Shown piece after piece: positions 1 through 12,367 of a stretch of DNA of 64,000 nucleotides (positions are counted from its first letter, which is position 1; every line of letters begins with the position of its first letter). Below the pieces are notes generated by a model that was not told where the DNA came from, ran no database searches, and was given only the letters and a program-made list of their open reading frames with translations. The position numbers and the translations under genes are program-made. The stretch comes from Sclerodactyla briareus (lineage: Eukaryota; Echinodermata; Holothuroidea; Dendrochirotida; Sclerodactylidae). The stretch is taken from assembly GCA_026419785.1 (NCBI GenBank), contig JAODTK010004065.1, positions 1-64,000 of the forward strand, given 5' to 3'.

Positions 1-1282
1 TAGTTGTTAGGAGGGGGGGGGGGAGGGGGTTAAACAATATTTTGCGAGATCTCACTAGTGAATTATCCATCAAAAATTACTTTTGTATTGCATGTTGGGT
101 CTTTGAGGGGGGGTGGATTCAGGCCAGCATGTTGTGTCACTGATGAAATTCACAGTAGTATATTTCCCTGGGGTATATTACTATGAAGACTCGTAATTAG
201 GTTTAGCTAATTGATGGATTGTTTAAAGAAATAAACATAGTTTCCCTAACAATGAAGATGGAAAAAATCTCATTTTTCTGGTTTCCATTGTAGCGGTTCT
301 CAACGTTCGCTCCAACTTCAGGTCCAAGAGCCGGAGGCTTTCTAGTGAACGAGGCATCATCTCAGTAGGGACCCCATAACGCAAGTCATGAAACAGTCCC
401 TGAACAGCTAGTAAGCTTCAGAAGCCCTCAAAGCACAGTAAATACTTGCCTGAAAATGCCTACCATGCAGTGAAAACTACACGCAGCACTAACAACGAAG
501 AATGGCGGCTTATTTATTCAATGGCTCGCGAATAAAATATTTATGCGGATTGCAGCACAATTTGGAAGTGGTGGCAGTTGGTTTATACACCAAAATTTGA
601 TGGTTTCTGGGTTTTTTTGTGTTGATACCTGAATTACTACATGAGAGATTGGCCTAAGTTTCGGGAGTGGGGGGGGATTGGCACGTGAATAATGTGGCTA
701 TCACTCTGCTGATCTTCATATACAGGAAAGTGGCTTCGGTTGAAATTTAGCTCATGTCTGCCAGATGGTCATGGTAAATTGCATTCCCAATTGGGAAATC
801 AGTATGCGGCCTTGTAAAGTTCGGGATAGATGGAATAGATAGATAGAAGATAGGAAGATAGTAGATGATAGATAGATAGATGCACTTGATTGCACCGCAC
901 AGGGTAATTAAAGGCTTCGTAATACAGAATAGGAGGATAAACATTAAAATACAAAAACAAGAAAGAAATAATACACACGTCGAAAACGATGAAACTGTAA
1001 AACTTAACAATGGCAAGGCTGCGACATTTGGAGACATTTGGAGAAGTGAAGACAAACTTGTCAGTGGCCATGAATATTCTCTTTGAGGGCGCTCTGTTCC
1101 AGCAGTACATCTGTTTTCGGGGATTGAAGCCACCCGCAGTTTTGAAGCGCCCCCTAATTTTGGCTGGTGCTGTGTTTCATAATGTTCCAAGTTTCCATTC
1201 AAATAATTGTCTCGTGGAATCATGCTAGTCCTTACTCATGTGTGTGTGTCACCTATTCTGTTGAAATGTGGTTTCTCACTAG
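1..1282 (+). other. Non-coding sequence with GATA microsatellite
   Basis: Apart from the weak exon candidate at 293-384 I see no gene. A (GATA)n-like microsatellite lies at about 826-880. Short G tracts occur near 10-27, 107-115 and 670-676. The open frames at 747-1223 on the minus strand run through the microsatellite and have low-complexity Tyr/Ser/Ile composition, so I treat them as chance. Confidence 0.5.
293..384 (+). CDS. Candidate exon, unidentified
   Basis: A pyrimidine-containing acceptor (ccattgtag) is followed by about 90 bases open in more than one frame, ending near a weak donor (ca/gtaggg). Base composition is richer in CG than the surrounding AT-rich DNA. No domain is recognised. 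It may be an exon of the same gene or chance. Confidence 0.15.
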
Positions 1283-1476
1283 GTCAATGTTCCTACGCCA
1301 GTGGATGTCATCGGGTCCTCGGGCTCACGTCCACCACGGTCGACGTGTTACCTAATCACTATCCTCTGTTTTCCCGGCTTGGTTCGCTCAGGTTCCATCA
1401 CAGTGTCAGCTTGTTCTCGAGTTCGTCAGCTACAGTTGATGCTGCTGCTGCTGGCTCAGTTCTGGGAGCAGCTCAG
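1283..1476 (+). CDS. Candidate exon, unidentified, 194 bp
   Basis: An acceptor (ttctcactag) and a donor (ctcag/gtaaaa) bound a 194-bp block that is open in two frames and has higher GC than its neighbourhood. One frame is rich in Ser, Ala and Val; the other has a Leu-rich stretch near its end encoded by CTG repeats. I recognise no family. A G13 tract follows at about 1546-1558. It could be an upstream exon of the giant gene. Confidence 0.25.
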
Positions 1477-2639
1477 GTAAAATTGATTGGGCAGAAAGCA
1501 GTGGAGTGTGTTCGATTAATGGATTCTTGCAAGACTTGAGGGTGCGGGGGGGGGGGGGTAGGGTTTGGGATATGGGTGAGAGGGTAATGTACGTTCGGGA
1601 GTAATTGCTTGTACAGTTCCACTGTGTGAGATATCTTAAATCATATGGATTTGGTAATCAATATTTGATTAAAAATATCCAGATTTATCGACTATCGATA
1701 TCGATTAGAATGACCTGATTAGACAGTAGTAACACTAGTTATGTATATGTCTGTAGACTGCTTGAAGGCACTGACAGATGTACTGTGACTACGCTAAGGT
1801 TCTCTCCCGATAGCCACTAGCCTTGGTCATGTAACAGATTCCCTTTAAGTACGCTGTCACGAAAAAAACATTTTCATAGTGTTGGGGGAATGTTATCAAA
1901 AGATAACAAGTGGTTATTTAAATTGCCTTCAAAATTGATTCAAAGTCAGTAGATTGTGCCTGAAACTGTTGGTATCATCTGCCGCGTCCAAGAGATTGTT
2001 AATTTAGCACGCCTGAAATCAAGCACTGACGCGAAGATATGCGGCCTCTAAAGTAGCTACGGAAAATATGTACAGGAACAACGCAAATACATGTGTTATG
2101 TTTATATGAAGCGTTTGGCGCGAACTTTGTTAGGGTCTGGACATGTAAGAATGTGCTGCCTGCCCTATGCAGCTCTAGAAGATTTCTACGGTGTTATGGC
2201 CAATGCATTATTTATAAAACTACGTTGGCCAATGAAATGGAAGTTACACCCAAAATCAATGCAATACTGTAACGTAAGAAAACAGTCAATGAATTTTAAA
2301 GAAAATTCATTTTTTTGCCATTGTACTTGAACTAATACAAGTAAAAGGGGATGTATCAAAACCCAGCAGGTGGGGCATTGACTTTGAAGATTTCTATAGC
2401 ATGCTGCATTGTTCAGTTTAAGTTGTGCCTGGCGCTGTTGGTTTGCCCGGCCGACTATTCAACCCTCTTTTGTTGGCATCCGCTGTGGTTTTGTTGGTCA
2501 TGTTATTGGGGACCCATGCTTCCTCCAAGTGTTCAGGGATTGGAGACGGAGGTCATCAGATCGGGATCATTTGGGATAAAATGTTCATTTTGCCGGTCAT
2601 ATGAACAAAAATGCTCTTCCTTGTCTATGAGAAGTAGTA

Positions 2640-3530
2640 TATAAGGGGTGTTTAGGAAATTTAGGTCAAAATCATTGGTCAATTAGGCCAGTGGTGGTCA
2701 AAATGTTAAGCAGTTCTCTCATGAAAAGATCGGATAGTCATGACAGTAGGTCAGTATCATATCAATCAAGGGACATATGGGTGGCTTATGAGATTGAGGT
2801 CAAGGTCAGGGAGGTTGATTTCAGTTATTTTGTTTGTACGGTCGAGTGGCTTTGACTCCCCAGAAGAGATTGATGATCATGGAAGCATCAGTGTTATCAT
2901 AGCCAAATAACATGGGAGGTTCATGGATTTGTTTCAAAGGTCATTAAGGGTCAATACCATCCATTGTTTGAGGTCAATCAGCTCCTGCTCCCACAAAAGA
3001 GAGGGGATTATATGGAATTGTCATATCATCATTGATTAAAGGTACATATGGGGTGTTCCTCAATTTGTTGTCGAAATCATAAAGGATTTCATTGTACTCC
3101 TGATAAATTGAACTGATCGTCATGAAATTTTTGGGTCAGTAGCATCACTAACGACGTTATACTGGGCGTCATGAATTTCAGATTAAAGGATCTATAAGTC
3201 AATTTCAACCATTTTGGTTGAATTATCAGATTTGGGTCAAGGTCTGAAGCGGGTCCAATTCCAGCCATTTCCTTTGAACGTCAGCAGGCAAGCTAAGTCC
3301 TACAAAGTAGACTGGTTGATCATGACAGTTGGTTTGTATATCATTGCCCAATGGTAAATATGAGGTGTTTAGGAACTTAGGGTCCATTCATGGGTCCCTT
3401 TTGGTAATCACTAATCATGCCTTGAAATGTACCCTAATTGATCGCATTATGCATCACTTCATGCAGACTTTAAAAGTTGGCTCAAATTTCAAGACCCTAG
3501 ACTCTAGATGTCATTTGAAAATTTGACAGT
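2640..3530 (+). repeat. Degenerate tandem array of ~110-130 bp GGTCA-rich repeats
   Basis: Successive stretches repeat a pattern of 'atatggggtgtt(ca)ggaatttgaggtcaa', 'catgacagttggt' and 'ggtcaattc(a)gccatt'. Examples of the first element occur near 2645, 3045 and 3358, and of the second near 2738, 3118 and 3322. The same family occurs as short pieces at about 9420-9590 and 55600-55960. No coding sequence is visible in this block; the small ORFs here come from the repeats. Confidence 0.6.
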
Positions 3531-4361
3531 AACGTTTACAACACATTGTGATTATACTAAAATACTAGGTGAATCTTATGTGGCATTAGTAACCATTATC
3601 TCAGTTCCCACCATAGCTTGTTATTCACAGAGTTTCAAAAATCACCTGTTCTGCATCTGCTTCATAAATATACTGTTTTAGATTTCACTCCCATGAGATC
3701 ACAACAGGTTACTTTCCAAATATATTGGAGCCTTGACTTTTCCACATTCCTAGCCGCTGTAATCTGTTAATGTTCAGATTGGTTCCCTCAATGTAATAAG
3801 GTATCAATCAAAATATAGAAGTCACGTAATCCTCACTGAATTTGATCTATGAACTTTAGTTCAACAGCCATGCGTTGGGACCTTCAAACTCTCCCATTAG
3901 AATGGAAAAGATGTATAAACACCCACCATCATTCGCGATAATACCTACCGCCTCCTGCTTCAGGTTATCCTAAGTAAATTCTGCAGAATAATACTATGAC
4001 AGCTTCTTATGGAGTCCGCTCAGTATTTGTCAGTATTCCAAACTTTCTATCAGAAAAGTTCAAGGGGGCGACAGTAGCAGAATTCAGCTGTTGGCACCGA
4101 TGACAGTCAAAATTCCTTATGAGGTGAACAATCACGTCCCAACACAGGGTCCCTATTTTATTGACCATGTATATACTAAAACTGGTTTTGATGAGCACAT
4201 GACATGGCCCAATAGTGTTCATCTTCACACTCGTAGCATCGGTTGTGTTGAAAACTAGGCTGGACACCTTCCCCCATGTTGCCCACTAAAAAAAACTAAA
4301 AACTGTGGTCGTTGAGGAAACACTCGCACGTTGTCTTTCTGGTTCATTCAAATAGCTGCAG
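3531..4361 (+). other. Intron or intergenic sequence, nothing recognised
   Basis: AT-rich sequence without recognisable coding signal or strong repeat. An 86-codon minus-strand open frame at 4007-4267 has no recognisable motif and no splice context that I can support. Confidence 0.4.
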
Positions 4362-4477
4362 GGGCCATTTTTCAATCACACGATGGGCCTTTTCGACGAC
4401 CCTACGATGCCCCCTACGCAGACACAATAGACTGGAGGACACTACCACGATATCTGGCGAAGACCACGTCACTGACA
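4362..4477 (+). CDS. Candidate exon, unidentified, 116 bp
   Basis: The acceptor is agctgcag and the donor is gaca/gtgagt, a strong match to consensus. The block is GC-rich relative to its flanks. One frame is fully open with an acidic/aromatic composition (for example DAPYADTIDW); a second frame contains MGLFDDPT before meeting a stop. The second faintly recalls the 'G.F.DDPT' strand of some VWD domains, but this is not enough to assign one. Confidence 0.35.
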
Positions 4478-5954
4478 GTGAGTATTGCATTTCAAGTTTT
4501 ATTTCCTACTTTCCATGTATTTTTTGTTGTACAGAAACATAATCAGAATAGATAATTGCTTCAACTAAGTAATGCATTTCCTTTCAAAAGCATAGAGGAA
4601 GTGAAAGGAACCAGCAATAATAGATACCTCCAAGGTCATGGTACCTTCAGCCTACTGTTTATAAACCAACTTACATAGGCCACCAAACTCGAGCATACAC
4701 ATATATAGCCCACAAAACTGTACCAGAATCACATGCACACACTCACACATTCACAACACACGACCCACATATTCATGTTCGGGCATAGAATAGAAACATC
4801 TTGAGAATGAGAGGAGATTGAAAATATAGTCAATACCATCACCATTTCTCGCTGAGACACCTTCTGATTCTACTCAGACATATTAAAACGATAATAATTT
4901 GAAGTGAAATGAAGAATTGCAATCTCTGAGAACAATATGGAATGACTCTTCTCCCAATTTCACACCTTTTCCTTTCCTTTTGTATGGATAACCCATTTCC
5001 CCTCTGATTGTTGTTTTCTCCTGACACATCTCCCTTGGAAATGTAGCCCAGTCTGATTATATCTCTAGGTCAGATTGTTACAGTAATCATGTAATTCACT
5101 ACCATTACATCACTGTTTGGCCTAGAATTTGAAAACTGGTCATATTGCAATGAGAAAGGAAGAATTTTACCATTTTATAATTGTAATTTGATAGATAGAT
5201 AGATTATTCAACCAATTGCACATGAATACATTGGAATTGTGTGAACATAACAGCTCTAAAAACGAATATAAAAGTTGAAATGACAGGAAAGTGAAACATT
5301 AAAATGAATGGGTTAATATGTAAAGCATTGAATATACAATGAACTGTCATGGAATAATGAATATTTAAAGGGACGTGACCATTAGAAATGTGCACCTGAA
5401 ATATGAAACAAGCATATGCACATATAACACACTAAAGACCTCAAACGGTTACAATTAGCCTAATGACTATGCTGGGCATTAAAACTGTTAGTAAAATGTT
5501 TAGAACCTCTAAATGCCCTCAGTCTATTGCCTGAAAGAAGAAACCTAAAATACTCAGCAGCTGGATGGGAATCATCTGACAAAATGCAATTAACAAGCTT
5601 TTTTGTGCTTTTTTGAATTGCAGAGGCGGTAGGCTGGTGCCAATAATGCGTTCTACATTTCTAATTACAGATCGTAGTTATCAAGATCCCTTTGACTAAC
5701 ATGACCAAACCACATTATATGACATCTGCTGCCTGCCATATCCACTCTGGGGTCACAGAGTGTGTAATGGGTCCAGTGGTTTACATTGCTCATACTGACT
5801 GACTCAATGCCTTCCAGTCACATTCTGACAAATTTCTACTACCTTATCCCAATCAGGATAGGTATATAAAGTACTCAATGTGCTCAATATATAGGCAATC
5901 AGGTATATCATCCTCAAATATCACCTAACCACCTCCATTCTCCTATCTTGCCAG
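4478..5954 (+). other. Intron, no gene seen
   Basis: AT-rich sequence with a short GATA run near 5192-5205 and CA-rich patches near 4690-4760. No domain-like reading frame was found on either strand. It separates the two candidate exons that end at 4477 and start at 5955. Confidence 0.4.
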
Positions 5955-6088
5955 GCATGATCGAGGGTGGGGCCACCTTCTCTCTTCCCTTGTCGCTGAG
6001 GGATCCGTCGTCGTGGCTGTCCACCGGCCACATCTTTTGCCCTTCCTGCTGGGATTCCAGTCCAGAGAATTCCTTGAGAGGCTTCTGT
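5955..6088 (+). CDS. Candidate exon, Cys/Trp-containing, unidentified
   Basis: The acceptor (atcttgccag) and a strong donor (ttctgt/gtgagt) bound 134 bp. One frame stays open throughout and reads like extracellular protein, with FSLPLSLRDPSSWL and a cysteine-rich end (FCPSCWDSS...GFC). The Cys-Pro-x-Cys-Trp pattern suggests a disulphide-bonded secreted segment, but I cannot name the domain. It lies 45 bases upstream of the 3' tail of a minus-strand LINE that occupies the following intron. Confidence 0.45.
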
Positions 6089-6132
6089 GTGAGTTTCTCG
6101 ATAGCAGATCACATAGATATTCTCATCATTGT

Positions 6133-6228
6133 TTAGTTAGTTTAGTTTAGTTTAGTTTAGTTTATTTAGTTTAGTTTAGTTTAGTTAGTTTAGTTTAGTT
6201 TAGTTTAGTTTATTTAGTTTAGTTTAGT
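6133..6228 (-). repeat. (TTTAG)n / (CTAAA)n pentanucleotide tail of the LINE
   Basis: A run of TTTAG pentamers with a few TTAG and TTTATTTAG variants abuts the C-terminal end of the LINE ORF. On the element's sense strand this is a 3' (ACTAA)n tail; microsatellite rather than poly(A) 3' ends are known for CR1/L2-like elements. It is not a telomeric hexamer. Confidence 0.8.
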
Positions 6229-9200
6229 GAAAAAGGGTCAGGAAGGACAAAATCCTCATGAGAGACCCCGAAGCCACAACATTCCAAAAGAGAAGAACAA
6301 CCCAGATGCTCAAAGAATTGCCCACAATTCTTGAAAAATAAATCAAGACTGTTCTCAAATGCATTCACACTCTTAGACAGAACAACATCTTCAGGAAGGC
6401 TATTCCACTCATTAATAACTCTCTGAGAGAAGAAATATTCCCGAATGTCCAATCTACAGCATTTACCACGAAACTTGAAGCAATGACCCCTATTGATGGT
6501 AACTTTGGAAAACTCAAAGAAGTAGTGGAAGGAAGGCCCTCGAAACCATGAACAATTTAAAAAACCTGAATCAAATCAATCACAATTTTCTCAGTTCTCG
6601 AAGTTTGACCGAGACGCCTTAATCTCTCCTCGTGAGGTAAACTCAAAAAATCCCTCAGAGATTGAAAGATTCTAGTGGCCATCAGCTGACGTTACATGCT
6701 TGTTCTTTTGCGAAATATGGAATCTATACTTGGACAGATACTCCAGGTGAGGTCTCACAGCTGCCTAAAACAACCTGACAACAATATCTGTTTTAAGGAA
6801 ACTGAAGTGACGTCTAATCAAGCCAAGAATCCAGTTACCTTTCATCACAGCTTCAGCACACTGCCTTAAAGGTTTCAAAGAAGAATAAAATGAACACCAA
6901 GATCCTTTTCGGAATTCACCTGATGAATAATTTGCCTATTTACTCGATGAAGCATTGCGATTGTGGAAACCGACATGCATAACTTTGCTCTTATCGGCAA
7001 TGGGAAACATTTGCCAATCGAAAGACTTGGGAGATTATATCAGACCCTTTGGACAATTTCAACATCATCGTTCGAAGCAACCTCCTGATACAACTTGGTA
7101 TCGTCTGCAAACTTTTCAACCCAAGAACCGATCCTTGGGGAACACCACCAGTGACCTTTTTCCAAGGAGATGAACGCCCATTGATGACAACTCGTTGTTC
7201 CCTAATGAGATTCCACTGACGAGTCCACTCAAGCATCCCCCTTAATGCCAAAACTTTATTTTTATCAACTTTTATAATTCAATCAAGAGACGCTCATGAG
7301 GAACCTTATCAAAAGCTTTTTGGAAGTCTAGGAAAAATCAACGACTGCCGTTGTCACTGCCCTAGTACATCTTTCCAGAAGTCTAAAGATTAGTCAAACA
7401 TGAACAATTTTTCCTGAAACCATGCTGAGAACCCCCAATTAGACTATACTCATTGAAAAAATTGACAATATGATCCAAATGATGGATGCTAACACCTTGC
7501 AGACAACACTGGTAATACTCACTGGCCTGTAATTAGAAGGAAGAGACCGTTTACCTTTCTTGAAAATAGGAGAAACATTTTCTCTCCTCCGAAAAATCTC
7601 CGAACAATACCTTTTTGCAGAGTCTTATTGAAATAATAGCTAATGGAACAGACAACTCGTCGGCAAGGATTTTAGTAAGAAAGGATAAATTCCATCAGGA
7701 CCAGGAGCTTTATCACTTTTGAGCGGTCTGCCGTTTCTCCTTTACTAAACCAGGCGAGCACACAATATTACCAATGCTATGCGGAGAAACCCCGACAACT
7801 ATGTCACCAAAATTATCCAAGTTCTCATGAGTAAAAACAGACGAGAAATAATATTAAGAAACCTTAGCTATCGCTGATTGTACTACCTGAGTCGGAATCT
7901 ATCAAAGGACCAATGCTGTCCTTGACTTTCTGCTTCCCCCTCACATAAGAGAAAAATGCACAAGGATTCTCCTTGATATTAATCGAAAATAAATAAATAT
8001 ATAATCAAATCAAGTTTAACAAGCCGAAACTAAATGCTGTGACAAGCCTTTTGCTTAATTTGAAATCTCCGATCAGCCACTGACCCAGAAGAACGATAAA
8101 GTCGCCATAAATGTTGCTTACATTTGATGGCCAGGAAAACTTCCCTATTCATCCAAGAAGGCCTCTTGTTCTTACTGCGACGTTTCCCTCCTCCAGGAAC
8201 GTAACTTTCATACCCTTGTTAACCCTTTTTCAATGAAAACATTCCAAGAGTCAACAGCATTCGTACTTTCTAGCAATTTATGCCAATCTACATCGCTAAA
8301 AAACCTAGAAAGGCCATCGACATTGGCCTTCGCGAAACAAGGAACAAGCTCCACACTCTGTGGGATATCGACGGAACAAGACACATTGAAAGCTAAAATA
8401 TCGTGATCACTTGCACGAGCTTACCCAAGCTCTCTACATTATCTACACAATTTGGATCACTGCTCAAAACTGATCCAAAATATTATGCTTTCTGTAGGAA
8501 AATGTACATGCTGAGAAAGGAAACCTCCTCGTGACATTGAAAAAGCCAATCCATGACTGCCACTAGTACATTATCATACAAGAAATATCTGTATCATTGA
8601 AATGCACCCATAATGATTCTCGTCCTAAAACTTCGCAAGTATTCGGAAAGAAGAGAGTTGTTGTCTTCAGAGCTATTTGGGAGAACGGTACACAACGCCA
8701 ACTAATAATGAACTGGGAATACCAGATGAGTTAGACGGAATTTCACACCAACAGAGTTGACAAAACTCACACCAATATCGGCCTTCTCAAACTATTCAGT
8801 TCAGACCTCACATACAACAAACTCCACCACCAATGCCACGGAGAGTATCGGTCCTATCTTGCCTATAAACAACATAACCAGGAAGGTGAAATTCGGCTGT
8901 GGAAATATCATTGGTTTCAACCACGAATCTGTAATACCAATGACGTTAGGCTTGCGTTCCTGAACTAAAATCTGCAACTCATCAAACTTGTTCCTGATAC
9001 TTTGAACATTAGCACAGGAAAAAGTCAGCTGGCTAACATATCTATCGCTACTGTTGACCTCCCCAGACCTCCCACTGCGATGCTTACGATTAACAACCCT
9101 GCCAGTGAGCCTACGGACACCAGAAACCCTCGCCCCCAAATTTAGTTTAACAACCCTTCCACGCAGACATTCACCAACTTGCCTAACACTGAAGCCCCGC

Positions 9201-9345
9201 ACCCATTGGTGCATACGCATCCTTAGCGAAGAAAAGATATCCTCCTTCCCAGACCCCGAACATCCACAACTGACGCCCTCCTCAGCGCACTCTAATTCTA
9301 CCACCTGTTGAGACCCGTCTATCTTCTAACATGCAACACGACCAC
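6133..9345 (-). mobile_element. Decayed APE-type non-LTR retrotransposon (CR1/L2-like LINE), minus strand
   Basis: On the minus strand, from high to low coordinate, the order is that of a LINE ORF2: an apurinic endonuclease N-terminus (8801-9304; CANVQSIRNKFDELQ, then PNVIGITDSWL), a reverse transcriptase with FKKGKR...SNYRPVSITSV near 7510-7560, D-F-x-K-A-F-D-K-V-P-H near 7300-7345 (frameshifted), GGVPQGSVLG at about 7130-7165, and the catalytic box FADDTKLY near 7088-7112, then a C-terminus with YFFSQRVINEWNSLPEDVV (6219-6452). The element ends in a pentamer tail at 6133-6228. Frameshifts and stops break the ORF, so it is dead. It lies in an intron of the + strand gene, in opposite orientation. 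The 5' boundary is approximate and no target-site duplication was identified. Confidence 0.85.
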
Positions 9346-10000
9346 CGTACCAACCTAGGAGAATGCCGCCAATCGTAATTTTGAGAGCCCCCCTAAGAGA
9401 AATTTACTTCTACAGATTCACTAGGTCAATTATTGTATTTTGGCCTATGCATCACTGAACATAGGGTGTTAAGGAATTTGGAAGAAGTTTGGCCATTCAG
9501 GGGTCAATTCGACCCCAATGGGTACTTTTTTGAGGTCACCATTGGCCAATGGTACATTTGGGTATGAGCATTCAGGAATTCACGATTAGCGATCAACTAA
9601 CAATCTCTGCCGTATTGTGTAAAATGGAAAGCTCATTTACCACAGATGAGCTGGTAAGACAAGTGGTAACTATCATGGCTCGGGAATGTTGGTGTCACAG
9701 CTAGGTTATGAATGAATTTTTTATGGAACAATACAAAATAGTGCACTTCCTGCATAATATATTGATACTTCAATCAGCAGTACCTGAGTAATCAGGATTT
9801 GTGAGGTGATTACATTCCGTATTTTAATAAGAACTACTTAAGCTATCAGGGCACTATTAATACTGTCTATTTTCAGATTTACTTACTGTGTCATGAACTA
9901 TCGCACCATTGCTGCCTCTAGCTAGATCGCACTTGCATCACAGGATTTAGGTATTGCTTAAACCATCTCTTTCTCCCCATTGGCAGATGAATATGACTCG
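9346..10000 (+). other. Intron with a GGTCA-family repeat fragment
   Basis: About 9420-9590 resembles the 2640-3530 repeat family (catagggtgttaaggaattt, ggccattcaggggtcaattc). The rest is AT-rich intronic sequence without recognised content. Confidence 0.4.
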
Positions 10001-10121
10001 ACCCAACATTTCAAACTTTCCTTGGTCACCACTACGATGGCGTCTCCAGTCTACATTGCCAACACGAGCTCTTCAGTATACCATTCCAAGTATTCAACAT
10101 CGATGGCAAGACTCTCCTACC
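9988..10121 (+). CDS. Candidate VWD-like exon (N-terminal strand region)
   Basis: The donor is strong (ccactt/gtgagt) and an acceptor-like cag lies at about 9984-9987. Allowing one or two frame changes, the block reads D-P-T-F-Q-T-F-L-G-H-H-Y-D-G, matching the GDPH(Y/F)xTFDGxxYDF opening of VWD domains, and then IPFQVFNIDGKTLLPL. The clear VWD exon at 38015 begins in the same way (HGDVNYETFDGQ). The rest of a VWD does not follow, so this may be a VWD fragment or an unrelated exon. Confidence 0.35.
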
Positions 10122-11271
10122 ACTTGTGAGTCTCTTCCCTTCTCTTCCATTAATTTTCCCTCTTTCAACTTTGATTGTTCGCAGTAGTAAAGTGGCAGTA
10201 ATGCACTTGTATTGTAATCCTAGCCGGGGTTAGCGGGTGGTGGGGTAGCCCTGTCAAGACCCCGGCTGAATGAGCGCGAATCCCCACAACCACTCGTGAC
10301 TTTCAGACCCGCACCCCCTACTAACTTCTGCTCACTCGCATTGCTGACACATTTTTCCACACCGAAGCCCCAGCCATCCCCGGTTTTAGTTTTTTGGGTG
10401 GGACTTCTCCACATTTCTTAGCTGCTGCCTCACATTTTGTGCGTTCTACTCTATAGAGGTGTTTGCACTAATTTTTACAGAATTTTAGGAGAGGCGAGGC
10501 CTCTGCATCTTTGTGGATTCTCTACAACAAAGGTGTTCGCTCTACATTTTTTATTCCTGGAGGGAGACCCAGAAGACAGACTGCTGGTCGCTCAAGTTTG
10601 AACTGGTAGGTCTGTTCCCATGATATTACTTGAGCGATATCTATTTTAGCTGAGTGGGGGACAGTGGGGGGAAAAGGGTGAGAAATTTGGAAATTCTGGT
10701 ATTTCGGTATTTGACCTTTGTAATCCGGCAAAGTTCCAGCATGCATGGCCAGATCAAGTGAAAGCTTGGTGGTTGTGGTTCCCCATGTACACGAGTACAC
10801 AAGCGCTATTTATGTTAGGTGGAATCAAAGGTCAGTTTTGAGAAAAGAGTGGAAACTTGTATAATCCTGCTATTTTTGTCCACTTTTTCACATCAATGTG
10901 GCATCAATTTACCACTTGGTGTGTTTTGCTGGATGCTATTGATCTTAAGTTTGAGTATGTGATTGAAACGAAAGTAGTTTAGAAAGATATGACCAACTTA
11001 AAATTAGATGCAGATGCTATAGCTTGCATATATTCTGCACAATTACACATGAATCACTTTGCCTGTGATTTCAAGAAACATTGTTATTGCTAGTTTATAA
11101 CCTAATTAGTCACAGTGTGTTCTGGTAGGTACTTGGAGAAACAAAATAGCCCGATAGTTTGAGTTTTCAATTCACCTGAATTTTAGAGACATGGTTTCTT
11201 CTTACTGATTGAATAGAACCACGAGCCAACTGTCTGATAAAACGTGAGCCTCTTTCTTTCCTTTTTTGCAG
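10122..11271 (+). other. Intron, nothing recognised
   Basis: About 1.15 kb between a candidate exon and the first fibrinogen-related exon. I found no repeat family or coding signal beyond chance frames. A T-rich polypyrimidine tract (tctttctttccttttttgcag) precedes the next acceptor. Confidence 0.4.
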
Positions 11272-11399
11272 TGATTGAGCTCCTGTACGGCTATTAAAGA
11301 CTTCGGAGCTGAGTCCGATGGCTACTACATCATTGACCCTGACGGACCAAACAATGGGGTCCTACCCTTCGTCACCCTCTGCCATATTAAGGGCCGCAA
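11272..11399 (+). CDS. Fibrinogen-related (CNTNAP-like) module copy 1, exon A
   Basis: A strong acceptor (cttttttgcag) leads into SCTAIKDFGAESDGYYIID PDG, then VLPFVTLC. This is the conserved start of fibrinogen-related domains of the contactin-associated-protein type: SC.E......G.Y.IDPDG.....PF.V.C. One extra base just after the acceptor puts the first two codons (I-E) out of frame with SCTAIKD. The donor may be at 11399 (cgcaa/gtacag) or 11407 (agca/gtgtat). Copies 2 and 3 start identically with CAG/TGATGAAG and CAG/TGTTGAAG. Confidence 0.85.
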
Positions 11400-12367
11400 G
11401 TACAGCAGTGTATAGTTTCAGGGGGGCAGGTAGTAATGGTTCCCATGTCGAGGAAGACACTGATACTGTTTAGGAAGAATTTGTAGAGAACCCTCTGTGG
11501 ACCCCAAGACCAACTTATGTATGCCCCCCGTCTCTGCGACCGTAGGCTTTCAGTGAAATCCCCCCTGATAGAGAGTTTTTTTTAGAGTAGGGCAAAAGCT
11601 AAAAATGTGGAGATAGAAAGATAATTTGATCAAATATGCTGTTGTTGGCCAAGTGGTTAAAATGATAGGATGAGGTCCTGGTCAGGGCATTGCTGGCCCC
11701 CCCCTTCGGGGACCTGCACACCCCCTGCCAGGAAATTCCTGGCACCCCCTACCCCAGTTGTGAGAGTTGCCTCTGATGAGTCCCAAATGTGCCTCCATTC
11801 TGTGTGTGAATGATCAGTCAGATTACAGACCTTATTACTTTCTGTAACAAGTCAAAGTGCAGCACTCTTCATCAATGTGCCAATGTTGGACCCACAGGGC
11901 CCAATGACCCTGCTAACCTGTCCTAAACAGCGCACAATCACCAGCTCATTGTGGAGACGTACAACAATATTTCCCATCTAAAGTCACCACTAAGATCATG
12001 GAAATCTCACTTCCTGGAACTTTTCAGTAAAGATAAATTGGAAGATGGACACTGGTCATGTGTAGGGAAGAAGTTATTTGTCTGCTCTACTCTTGTTTTG
12101 TGGCTGACCCTGTTATAGATTTTTTGCAACTGCTAGAGCTCACCTAAGTCTGGGTTTAGCCCTGCATTGCCAACTTCTGGCGAAAAATTTCATGTTATGA
12201 GAATGGTCATATTCGATAAATTATGATTTGCTCTGGAGGTTGAGATTCTCATCAAAATGACCCGATTCACCGCCAGCTCTCCTGGGAGATTCATTCCAAC
12301 ACATTGCTCATGTCTACCCAGAAAGAAGCCACTCTAACGGCCTGTTCTTCTCTCTGTTTCTTCCCAG
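11400..12367 (+). other. Intron of module copy 1
   Basis: Intronic sequence with C-rich and G-rich short tracts (11695-11760). A tRNA-like fragment (ggccaagtggttaaaatgat) lies near 11647 but is too short to call a SINE. No coding content. Confidence 0.4.

Noticed and set aside
6133-6228. Telomere-like repeat
   Set aside because: The unit is TTTAG, not TTAGGG, and it abuts a LINE 3' end, so it is best read as the element's tail.
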